DNA from: Paraburkholderia sp. IMGN_8
Lineage (GTDB): Bacteria > Pseudomonadota > Gammaproteobacteria > Burkholderiales > Burkholderiaceae
Direction of reading: 5' to 3'
Assembly (NCBI RefSeq): GCF_038050405.1
Contig: NZ_CP150901.1
Span: forward strand, 4,216,001-4,280,000
Length of the DNA stretch: 64,000 nucleotides
The notes under the pieces: generated by a model
What the model saw: only the letters and a program-made list of their open reading frames with translations
Told to the model about the DNA's origin: nothing
The model's database searches: none
Position numbers and translations under genes: made by a program
Shown here: one piece after another, positions 1 through 6,592 of the stretch
How positions within the stretch are numbered: the stretch's first letter is position 1
Layout: each line of letters opens with the position of its first letter

Positions 1-2
1 TG

Positions 3-548
3 CGTGCAAACGGCACCTCAGTCCGGGTGCTGCAAAGCGACGAATGGGTCTACGACGGCGTTCGAATTTTGGGCACCAGTCTTTGGACGGACTATCACCG
101 CTTTCCGTTGAACCTGGACGACGCACTGAGAGCAAGGTGGGGCAAAACAGCTCAAGACAGGAAAGTCTGGTCATACAGTAGCGAAGTGTTTAAACCTGAG
201 GATCCGATAGGGCATCAGCGGCGGACCCTTCTGTGGCTGAACGCGCGTCTTGAGGAGCCGTTCGCCGGGAAAACGGTGGTGGTAACACATCACATGCCTT
301 CAGGAATGTCAGTTCCACAGAAAAACCGCGAGCTTGTGCTTGCGGCGGCACGCGCAACAAACGTTGAACTCCTTGTTCTACGAGCGGATCTGTGGGTGCA
401 CGGTCACGGGCACTGGAGCAGCGATTATCGGATCGGTGATTGCCGCGTTGTGTGTAATCCCCGTGGTCGCCCTGGTCGTAATCGCACTGCGCCTGAGATT
501 CCATACGAGAACGCTGCGTTTAACCCGGCCCTCACAATCGAGCTATAA
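3..548 (+). CDS. Metallophosphoesterase, C-terminal part
   Basis: The reading frame is already open at the left edge, so only the C-terminal ~180 residues are present. Two motifs typical of the calcineurin-like phosphoesterase fold are visible: VVVTHHMPS (the GNHH-like histidine pair) and WVHGHGHWSSDY followed by a CRVVCNPRG segment, the usual GHxH metal-binding end of the family. The protein probably hydrolyses a phosphomonoester or phosphodiester using two metal ions; the substrate cannot be told. It ends with the TAA at 546-548, and the next gene starts 27 bases on. I am confident of the family, not of the role. Confidence 0.8.
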   Translation, partial: RANGTSVRVLQSDEWVYDGVRILGTSLWTDYHRFPLNLDDALRARWGKTAQDRKVWSYSSEVFKPEDPIGHQRRTLLWLNARLEEPFAGKTVVVTHHMPSGMSVPQKNRELVLAAARATNVELLVLRADLWVHGHGHWSSDYRIGDCRVVCNPRGRPGRNRTAPEIPYENAAFNPALTIEL

Positions 549-575
549 CGCCCAGCCACGAATTTGGAGACCGAT

Positions 576-959
576 ATGTCAGTGTACACGGTGCTTCATG
601 GCGAGGAGGTCTTCCTCGAGCGATGGTCGATTCGCGAATCTGACAGGGGTACTCGTCATTTCGTTGGTTTCGATATCCGCCGAGGCGATGGTCGGGTTAG
701 TACGCCAATCAATGAATTTGACCCGGCAACGCGCACAGGGAAAACAGAGAACGGGAGCCGATACCAATTGATTGGGCGAGCTGGCCATGATTCGGATGCG
801 GAATACGTATGGCGTATCGCAATAAGAGCATGGGGAATCGGGTCATGGACCGACGTCACCGCCGAACTGGTGCCAAATTGGAGACAGGGGCTTCTGCTTG
901 CGTCGGGGGATGGTGACGAAGACGCTGAGAGCGGTGAACCAGAGGACGGCATGATTTAG
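576..959 (+). CDS. Hypothetical protein, 127 aa
   Basis: I do not recognise this protein. The start at 576 is preferred because TTTGGAG lies 6 bases upstream; an in-frame TTG exists at 564. The sequence is mixed alpha/beta with a charged acidic tail (DGDEDAESGEPEDG) and no signal peptide or membrane segment. It sits in a run of same-strand small genes between 1 and 3310, all spaced by short gaps or overlaps, which looks like one accessory module. Confidence 0.55.
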   Translation: MSVYTVLHGEEVFLERWSIRESDRGTRHFVGFDIRRGDGRVSTPINEFDPATRTGKTENGSRYQLIGRAGHDSDAEYVWRIAIRAWGIGSWTDVTAELVPNWRQGLLLASGDGDEDAESGEPEDGMI

Positions 960-1011
960 CCAATGAGTAGCGGCCCGCGTGTGGCCACTGACATTACAGA
1001 GGGAACCAGCG

Positions 1012-1224
1012 ATGACGACTCCATATGAGCGCACCCAGGCGGTATTGCGCGCACGAGAACTTCTGATGGACCTGACGACAGCGGACGAGAATACAGATTT
1101 AGGGGCGCTTCGCGGCCGCGCACAATCGCTCCTTCGACACTTTCGCGAGCGCGTCCATCTACACCTTAGTGCTGCGTCAGGACTCGGGATCTCGGCGGAT
1201 CCGGATGAGAAATGGTACGAATAG
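1012..1224 (+). CDS. BPSL0761-family small protein
   Basis: This 70-residue protein begins MTTPYERTQAVLRARELL and contains RAQSLLRHFRERVHLHLSA, the pattern I associate with the Burkholderia BPSL0761 family of small proteins of unknown function. The start at 1012 has GAGGGAACC upstream; an in-frame GTG further up (979) lacks a better site. It is predicted to be helical and cytoplasmic. Its stop overlaps the start of the next gene, which suggests translational coupling. The family name comes from recall of the N-terminal pattern. Confidence 0.7.
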   Translation: MTTPYERTQAVLRARELLMDLTTADENTDLGALRGRAQSLLRHFRERVHLHLSAASGLGISADPDEKWYE

Positions 1225-1529
1225 GCATGAATCGCGATTGCTGTCTGTCCGCGACCATTTGGGACCTTGTCGGCCGAGGGATTTCTGTTGCGCTTACGGG
1301 CCGGGAGGAACTACCTGAGCGACCGGTATTGCCCGACGTCCCAGTCCATAAAAGTGACGACGAGCGGCCGATACCTTATGTACGGTTCAGGGAAATTCCT
1401 GAGCCAGCTCGAAAACTATTCAGGCAGAACATGAAGCTGTCCACCTGTCCAGTTATTGCAAGTGATCCCGATCCGACGGATTGCGCATATCTGTGGGACT
1501 GGGTCGCCTTTTTAGAAGGTAGAAGGTGA
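1212..1529 (+). CDS. Hypothetical protein, 105 aa
   Basis: Unrecognised. The first ATG (1212) overlaps the end of the BPSL0761-like gene by 13 bases; ATG at 1227 is an alternative start 2 bases after that stop. The central part (residues ~40-70) is proline- and charge-rich, and the C-terminus (CAYLWDWVAFLEGRR) is aromatic. No signal or membrane segment is seen. Its place in the module supports a real gene, but the length and composition alone would not. Confidence 0.45.
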   Translation: MVRIGMNRDCCLSATIWDLVGRGISVALTGREELPERPVLPDVPVHKSDDERPIPYVRFREIPEPARKLFRQNMKLSTCPVIASDPDPTDCAYLWDWVAFLEGRR

Positions 1530-1725
1530 TGGTACTGACGCGCCATCTCGAGTTACGCCAGTGAGAAGCATGCACTGTGGTTTTGGCCGGTGTGCACCGA
1601 CGTTATCTGGACCAGATGAACTTGCACCTCACCGATATCTCCAGGTACTTTGGCGCGCCCGCTCTCATTGATGTAGATAGAACAGGTGGCGAAACCCATC
1701 GATTTCATCGGAATAGGAGGGTAGC

Positions 1726-2073
1726 GTGCCGACAGAACAGGTGGTCCCGGAGGATTTCCCCAGCGGGCCGTGCACAGTATCCATAGCTGGCGCACATCCT
1801 AAACTCGCTGTCAGACGCATCGGCGGTACATATCGTGTTGGTCTCACAGACGAGGAACTGCAGGAACGGTATGGCGCCTGTGAGGATTTGGCCCAGCAGC
1901 TTGCGTCGTACTGTGTACGCAAAGAGTTGGAGAATCCTTCATGGACCCGCGAGCATACTGTTGCCCGAGTAGGTGAAGGCGTTGCACAAAAGGTGACGGC
2001 CGGTCTCTGGAATCTGTCTGCGGCTGAACAGCGCTGGGTAATGGTGCGAGTTCAGCAGGTACTTGGTTGGTAG
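1726..2073 (+). CDS. Hypothetical protein, 115 aa
   Basis: The GTG start at 1726 follows a strong ribosome-binding site (ATAGGAGGG, spacing 4-5). The protein has an N-terminal beta-rich half (TVSIAGAHPKLAVRRIGGTYRVGL) and a helical C-terminal half (QERYGACEDLAQQLASYC and later). I do not recognise the family. It lies on the same strand as the flanking small genes, with a ~195-base gap upstream that holds no convincing gene. Confidence 0.55.
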   Translation: MPTEQVVPEDFPSGPCTVSIAGAHPKLAVRRIGGTYRVGLTDEELQERYGACEDLAQQLASYCVRKELENPSWTREHTVARVGEGVAQKVTAGLWNLSAAEQRWVMVRVQQVLGW

Positions 2074-2151
2074 CGCACGTACCGGCAATGCGTCGCCAGT
2101 CGTCCGGTCAGGCTGACGTTGGTGGTCCTGAATTCGGCACAGGAGATCACA

Positions 2152-2952
2152 ATGACCTTTCGCGAAGAAATTGAGAGACAAGCGCTGATGGCGCGTCGCG
2201 AGATGGTGCGCAGCAAGGAATTATTGACATCAAGTGAGTTCTGCGAGCGCCTGGGTGTGAGTGAAAGACGACTTGCAAGGATGATATCGACAGGAAGCGT
2301 CTTCTCAATTGCCGTAGATGATGTCCAATATTTTCCAGCCCTCCTCACAGACCCGTCAGTCGATCGGAGGCGCTTGCAGTCCGTCTGTCGCATTCTCGTG
2401 CCTGCTCCTCCAGACTGCCGGTTGGGATACCTTTCCTCGATGCAGGGCAACTTAGGCGGTCTCACTCCGCTTGCAGCACTGGCTGAGTACAAAAGCTATC
2501 GTCACCTGCGCCAGATGGCCCGCGCCTACGCTGCCGATTGGTCGCGAACTGTCGTAAATATCTGGGCTGGCCACTACAGGCCAGAGGAACTCGAGCCGAC
2601 GTACGTGGCAGCCGTCGACGTCGACCCGAGGACGAATCTTTGGAAACGCGCGCTGGAGGCGATGGAAGCTGGTGGATACATTGCACCGCCGGGCCCTTAT
2701 CCGAGTGTTGACGCGGCCACCGTACTTGTTATACGCAGCGAAGCGGGAGATTTGAATCACGTCGAGGAGGCACGGCTGGATGTGAGCATTGTCGACGAAG
2801 TGGCACGTGTCCTCATTTATACCCGCGACCTCCGACAGGAACTGGAGGAAGTTCCTGTTGCTGGCGCAGACAGCATTGTCGAGGTTGTTCGTCGTGTCGT
2901 AGCGGCCCTTTCCCGCGTTAAAAAACGCCAGGAGACGAAAAGTGGCCACTGA
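2152..2952 (+). CDS. Putative HTH DNA-binding protein, 266 aa
   Basis: The start at 2152 is chosen because AGGAGATCAC precedes it; an in-frame GTG at 2119 has no such site. Residues ~20-60 (LLTSSEFCERLGVSERRLARMISTG) look like an excisionase/MerR-type helix-turn-helix, followed by a GLTPLAALAE-YRHLRQMA segment reminiscent of the MbcA/ParS-like domain of some antitoxins. The C-terminal ~100 residues are helical. It may be a transcription factor or plasmid/island-type DNA-binding protein. The next gene begins inside its last codons. Confidence 0.6.
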   Translation: MTFREEIERQALMARREMVRSKELLTSSEFCERLGVSERRLARMISTGSVFSIAVDDVQYFPALLTDPSVDRRRLQSVCRILVPAPPDCRLGYLSSMQGNLGGLTPLAALAEYKSYRHLRQMARAYAADWSRTVVNIWAGHYRPEELEPTYVAAVDVDPRTNLWKRALEAMEAGGYIAPPGPYPSVDAATVLVIRSEAGDLNHVEEARLDVSIVDEVARVLIYTRDLRQELEEVPVAGADSIVEVVRRVVAALSRVKKRQETKSGH

Positions 2953-3310
2953 GGTCTTTGCATGGGGCTATGTTGCATGGCTCACGCAACGGCCATCAGG
3001 CTATTCGCTATCGGGGTACATTGACGGCCACGAATTCGAAATCACCACAGATACATCGCGAGAAGCTGAAAGGGCATTCGCCCGCGCGGCGCGCCGAGCG
3101 TGGGCGCGTCGAAAGCTTCGGGTCATTCGAGGCTTGCCAGCGCGCGAGGAAGAGCCAGTAGACACGGCAGACACGTATCATGAGGTATCTTTCCGCACTG
3201 AAGACATTTGTGAAACAGGTGCGCGGCTAACAGGCGCGAGGTCAACAAACAAGAGCCATTTGTTGAACTGCGTCAATTCGGCCGCCCATCTCACACTCGC
3301 AGCGTGTTGA
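2942..3310 (+). CDS. Hypothetical protein, 122 aa
   Basis: The GTG start overlaps the stop of the HTH gene by 11 bases, so the two are probably translationally coupled. The first ~65 residues (beta strands, then AERAFARAARRAWARRKL, a basic helix) look like a folded domain; the tail is less convincing and its last ~20 bases overlap the oppositely oriented RAMA-domain gene. No known family is recognised. Confidence 0.5.
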   Translation: MATEVFAWGYVAWLTQRPSGYSLSGYIDGHEFEITTDTSREAERAFARAARRAWARRKLRVIRGLPAREEEPVDTADTYHEVSFRTEDICETGARLTGARSTNKSHLLNCVNSAAHLTLAAC

Positions 3311-3518
3311 TTGGAATCCACTGTGCGTCTCCTGGACGCAGGCACTGCCAAAATGTCCAACCATTGACTGGAGATTGTGTGACGCTGCAGTCTGCCGCAG
3401 ACGGTGAACTATACTCAACGCCATCCAGCAAGAGCGCCCCGTTTTTGACTTCCCCGAAATATTCCTTGCCATCGACTGCACCACTCCTTCCGGTCGGCTC
3501 TAGCAGCGACGATGACAT
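3291..3518 (-). CDS. Mini-protein made of a single RAMA-type domain
   Basis: The 75-residue product contains EYFGEVKNGALLLDGVEY, then SSPSAADCSVTQSPVNGW and TFWQC...WIPINTLR. This matches the pattern I know for RAMA domains (Restriction enzyme Adenine Methylase Associated; a short beta region, G-x-x-(F/Y)-x-SPSAA, NGW-x-FW, then L-x-x-LR). Such domains are usually fused to restriction or methylase-type proteins; here it forms nearly the whole ORF. The ATG is the first start after an in-frame stop, with no strong ribosome-binding site, so it could be a remnant of a larger gene. It converges on the preceding gene. Confidence 0.55.
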   Translation of the reverse strand: MSSSLLEPTGRSGAVDGKEYFGEVKNGALLLDGVEYSSPSAADCSVTQSPVNGWTFWQCLRPGDAQWIPINTLRV

Positions 3519-3697
3519 ATTTCAAAGTCCGTGACATAAGGTCATAGCCGCGCCAGCAGTCGCCGCTCCTGCCGAAAGCAACGCTTCGTTGCCACAGAAA
3601 GGCCGCCGTTGCTAGGGGTAACTGCCCGAGCACTTGCCGATGGCTGCATGCAGGGCATGGCGCGACCCCTCATCCAACGTACTAAACAGGAGTAGAG

Positions 3698-4012
3698 ATG
3701 ACCGCTGCTGAACTGATTGAGCGCCTACATACTGCTCACCCGGACGCCCGGGTGATGTTCTTGCCTTTCGGCGCCGATGAGGACGGGCTGGAGGACGTGG
3801 GCGTCGCTGAAGTATTCGCAATGCCTTGGACACTTGAGCGCTGTTATCACGGCGGGCATGTAGATGAGTTCTTGTATTCGGGCAAGCCAGACCAAGCGGG
3901 GGCCGACGAATGCGGGCGGGTCGAATATACGTCGGTCAGGGTCGTAGTTTTGTCTGTGGATGAGGGGTTCCTTCGCTCTCGCCGCTACGTACGTTCACCA
4001 AACGACGACTGA
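3698..4012 (+). CDS. Hypothetical protein, 104 aa
   Basis: Starts MTAAELIERLHTAHPDARVMFLPFGADEDG, with AGGAG 6 bases upstream of the ATG. This opening is common among small uncharacterised Burkholderiales proteins. It is cytoplasmic, acidic in the middle, and shows no catalytic motif that I can identify. It stands alone, ~180 bases after the RAMA ORF. Confidence 0.6.
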   Translation: MTAAELIERLHTAHPDARVMFLPFGADEDGLEDVGVAEVFAMPWTLERCYHGGHVDEFLYSGKPDQAGADECGRVEYTSVRVVVLSVDEGFLRSRRYVRSPNDD

Positions 4013-4132
4013 CTGTCAACGATACCTCACCACGACAGTCTGCACCTGTGCAAACGGCAACCCCACTCACTCGGGAAGCTACAGCTTGGCACTGAACCGT
4101 CTGGATGTCCGAAGTCTTTGATTTTAAAGATT

Positions 4133-4170
4133 TGGCCGCGTAAATTTCAAATTTCAGTTTTACGCGGCCA
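4133..4170. repeat. Perfect 12-bp inverted repeat (hairpin)
   Basis: TGGCCGCGTAAA (4133-4144) and TTTACGCGGCCA (4159-4170) are exact reverse complements separated by 14 AT-rich bases. No clear T-tract follows on the plus strand, and AT-rich sequence (ATTTTAAAGATT) precedes it. It could be a terminator for the gene ending at 4012, a binding site, or the edge of a mobile piece; it lies just upstream of the NYN remnant. Confidence 0.7.
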
Positions 4171-4199
4171 TTGCCCGTGTGCCGACGCATCTCTATTGC

Positions 4200-4408
4200 G
4201 CCATTCGTACAATTCTTCCGTTGACGAGGTCTGCATCCTCTCTGGGGACGGTGCCTATCTCCCTACGATTCGTGAGGTCATGCGCCAAGGGATACGCGTC
4301 TACGTTGGCGCTTTTTGCTCTGGACTGGACCGTCGATTACGCACCCAAAGTGATGAGTTCATCGACCTTGATCCGATGTATTTCGAAACCGCTTGCGGTA
4401 CGCCGTAG
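4200..4408 (+). pseudogene. NYN/LabA-like (DUF88) domain remnant, C-terminal fragment
   Basis: From about 4215 the frame reads DEVCILSGDGAYLPTIREV, then MRQGIRVYVGAF, then SGLDRRLRTQSDEFIDLD. This is the characteristic second half of an NYN (PIN-like, DUF88/LabA) nuclease domain, with the SGDxxYxP loop and the D-x-F-x-x-LD end. The N-terminal half with the first catalytic aspartates is missing: upstream of 4210 the frame is unrelated and runs through the hairpin at 4133-4170. I read it as a truncated gene left after a rearrangement. Full-length members are ~180-250 residues. Confidence 0.65.
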
Positions 4409-4690
4409 GACACCAGCAAGCGCTCGTCGAGAGACATTGCGTCGACTTTTAAGGAAATACGACGTAGCGGGAGCATTGGTTCGGCCTAGTGTGACGTCGA
4501 ACTTATCAGTTCGGTCAAAGGCGGCATTCTGTTGTCTACCAATAAATGGTGGTTTGAGGAGTGAGGCTAAGGATCCTCGGCGCGTAGCCCATCAACTCGA
4601 CCGCCGAGCGACCGTTCTCCGTCTAATCATCTGGTAGCTTTGGGTCCGTGAGACGCCTTACGGATTGATATCCGTCCTTTTTTCAATGTT

Positions 4691-5365
4691 TCAGGCGCTC
4701 AGGGCCTGTTTGAACTGTTGCGCGTCAGCTCGCCGACCAATCGTGGATTCCGTTCGACGCTCGAGCGACGCCTTGCGCTTTTCTTCAGCGTTCGCGATGA
4801 AGTCGGACAGTTCGCGCTCCATGGCTGAGTCTCTGGCGCCCGGCTTCCATGTCGCGGCTCCATGCCGCCGGCGCGTGGTCCGGGCAAGTGCTAACGCTGC
4901 CATCGCAGCCTTCGCACATTCGTATTCAACCTGGCCACAAAGGTCGATCGGCTCAGCGAATTCGCGGAACGCTTCCACATACTCCCGAGCGGCGTGCACC
5001 GTTGCCGGGTACTCGCGCAGTTCGGAGATCACTTTGCGGCTCAGGACGTGCCACTGAAGCTTGTCCGGATAGGCAAAGGCGGGGATGGAGACGCCCTTGC
5101 TGGCTTCGCGGCACATGGGGCCGGCGGGCTCCGCTGCTGCCCAAGCGGCCTTATGCATCATTGTCCGACAGGTCCGAGCGTAACTTTCCAGCGATAGCGC
5201 AAGTTCCAATGCAGCGTCGCGTCGCTGACGCTTGCGCTCGCTGGCATCCCTTGCTGATATCCACGCGAGCGTTATGACAGAGCCGGCTGCCGCTGACGCC
5301 AACGCCAGTGTCATCGGAGTGTTCCAGCCAAGTCGCTGGAGATATTCAAGCCATTCCTGCCGCAT
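4691..5365 (-). CDS. Single-pass membrane protein, ~224 aa
   Basis: The likely start is the ATG at 5365 (MRQEWLEYLQRLG...); the frame stays open further upstream to 5683 but that extension is Cys/Arg-rich and unconvincing. Residues ~18-38 (MTLALASAAAGSVITLAWI) form one transmembrane helix, followed by a basic stretch and a long helical cytoplasmic region (KRQRRDAALELALSLESYARTC...). The C-terminus is charged (ELSDFIANAEEKRKASLERR). Probably anchored with the soluble part inside; the function is unknown. Confidence 0.55.
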   Translation of the reverse strand: MRQEWLEYLQRLGWNTPMTLALASAAAGSVITLAWISARDASERKRQRRDAALELALSLESYARTCRTMMHKAAWAAAEPAGPMCREASKGVSIPAFAYPDKLQWHVLSRKVISELREYPATVHAAREYVEAFREFAEPIDLCGQVEYECAKAAMAALALARTTRRRHGAATWKPGARDSAMERELSDFIANAEEKRKASLERRTESTIGRRADAQQFKQALSA

Positions 5366-5679
5366 ACGATGCGCCTCGGAGAAAGAGGTGCCCAGAGTAT
5401 AAGCAATCGTTTGCGGAGTATTCAGAGCAAAAAATGCGGTGTGTGTTTTCGCCACAATATCTTCGATGGGGCGGTGCGCATCTTGACAGACCGTGCCGAA
5501 CCAGGGCCCTCGTCGGCCCAGCACCAGGAGAGACGACGGTAACAGTTTCAGGCCGGTTCGCTTCTTAACGGGGACGGAGTAGCGACGTTGGTCCGAACAG
5601 CGGCAATGTGTCTGCGGGCACCGCTCGAGGCAAACACCGTTTGATCGCAAGACGATCAACGACGGGCCACATCGCCTGA

Positions 5680-5808
5680 TCAATGTCGGACGGGGTTCGG
5701 CCAGGAGTAGTCCTTCGTGGATTCGCCAGGATATTCGTTTCGCTTCGCTTTCTCGATTCTACGATCTAGCTCCTCAAGGTGCTTTGAGAGCTCACTGTAT
5801 TGCGACAT
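5680..5808 (-). CDS. Small protein, 42 aa, H-NS-like N-terminal helix
   Basis: AAGGAGTAGCGC precedes the ATG at 5808, an almost ideal ribosome-binding site. The product starts MSQYSELSKHLEELDRRIEKAK and ends YSWPNPVRH. The opening resembles the coiled-coil oligomerisation segment of H-NS-family proteins (MS-x-Y-x-EL-x-x-x-I-x-x-L), but the DNA-binding core is absent. It could be a stand-alone modulator of H-NS assembly or the decayed front of an hns-like gene. Confidence 0.5.
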   Translation of the reverse strand: MSQYSELSKHLEELDRRIEKAKRNEYPGESTKDYSWPNPVRH

Positions 5809-5984
5809 GCGCTACTCCTTCAGGTGACGAGATAGTTTACCGCGAAAATTTCTCGTCCGGAGAATGCAGATCGAGCGTCGGGAATGGTGAGGACTTCCAG
5901 GATGGTGAGCCTTTCCAGGAGTCAAGAGCAGTGGAAGGGTGGTCAACCCATCGCAAAGGTGAGGACTTCCAGGAGAACGAATGA
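5784..5984 (+). CDS. Small ORF with GEDFQ hexapeptide repeats
   Basis: A 66-codon frame (TTG start, shorter starts possible) contains GEDFQD, GEPFQE and GEDFQE, encoded by an 18-bp DNA repeat. It ends in ATGA, where the next small frame begins. Its 5' end overlaps the oppositely oriented 42-residue gene. No family is recognised; the coding status rests only on the chain of stop/start overlaps and the in-register repeats. Confidence 0.3.
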   Translation: MRAHCIATCATPSGDEIVYRENFSSGECRSSVGNGEDFQDGEPFQESRAVEGWSTHRKGEDFQENE

Positions 5985-6245
5985 CCGAAGGAACGGTGAA
6001 TGTTTCGGGCAGTCCAGCATCACCGGAAGTAATCGCGCAGTGCCAACGCAAGTGGGTTTCTGGCTGGTTAGGAATCGAGATGGATAACAATAACCTATCA
6101 AAGGCCGTGATTATTGCGAAACTGCACGCAGCCAGGCGGTGGGTAAGCCAGCGCGCGCCCGCTAGAAGCTTGTCTCATTGGTGAACAGTTCTCTCGGGTC
6201 TGCGTCACCTGAAGAGTCAATCCGCACGGGTGAGGCTTTTCAGGA
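5886..6245. repeat. Imperfect 17/18-bp direct repeats
   Basis: GGTGAGGACTTCCAGGA occurs at 5886-5902 and 5958-5974, with one-to-three-base variants at 5904-5920 (GGTGAGCCTTTCCAGGA) and 6229-6245 (GGTGAGGCTTTTCAGGA). The first three copies are spaced in multiples of 18 (18 and 54), so they keep the same reading frame; the fourth is out of that register. This is not a CRISPR array: the intervals are irregular and the units too short. Confidence 0.75.
5981..6184 (+). CDS. Small ORF, 67 aa
   Basis: The start overlaps the stop of the repeat-containing frame (ATGA), and CAGGAG lies just upstream. The sequence contains SPASPEVIAQCQRKWVSGW and a helical KAVIIAKLHAARRW. Its stop TGA overlaps the GTG of the following frame. 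I do not know a family; I list it because of the consecutive 4-base overlaps. Confidence 0.35.
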   Translation: MTEGTVNVSGSPASPEVIAQCQRKWVSGWLGIEMDNNNLSKAVIIAKLHAARRWVSQRAPARSLSHW

Positions 6246-6339
6246 TGGTGATGCAGCGAGACTTGCTTGCATCACCGTCGCGTGCAAATGGGAATTGTCT
6301 GGCGATACTTCGATCAGGTGGAATTTTTGCTGTTTGTAG
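6181..6339 (+). CDS. Small ORF, 52 aa
   Basis: The GTG start overlaps the preceding stop (GTGA). The product has SASPEESIRTGEAFQDGDAA, echoing both the SPASPE of the preceding frame and the GE-x-FQD repeat unit. No known family. It may be a third member of a set of related tiny proteins, or the whole stretch may be a degenerate repeat with fortuitous frames. Confidence 0.3.
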   Translation: MNSSLGSASPEESIRTGEAFQDGDAARLACITVACKWELSGDTSIRWNFCCL

Positions 6340-6592
6340 TGAGACCATATGCTCGATGGGCTAGGGGGACGCACGGCGAAAGTCGACTGCCACCGAGCAA
6401 ATTGAGTTCGGCGCCCGCAGCCACCTCGGAGTTTCGATACTGCTCGATTACAGACCGATCTGAGTCGCACATTGATTGTGCGGTGGTTTCCGGCATCGAC
6501 CTTAGATTGGCAGCGAGTCGACGCAGCGGGCGGTCTGAAGGCAGTGAGATGTGTACGCGAACGGTGACTGACACCGTCCGCCTAGGCAAATA

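Noticed and set aside
1577..1786. 69-codon plus-strand frame before the 1726 gene
   Set aside because: It overlaps a gene with a strong ribosome-binding site, and its second half is Arg-rich out-of-frame sequence.
5886..6245. CRISPR-like array
   Set aside because: The repeated 17-mers are short, unequally spaced and imperfect, with no spacers of uniform length and no cas genes.
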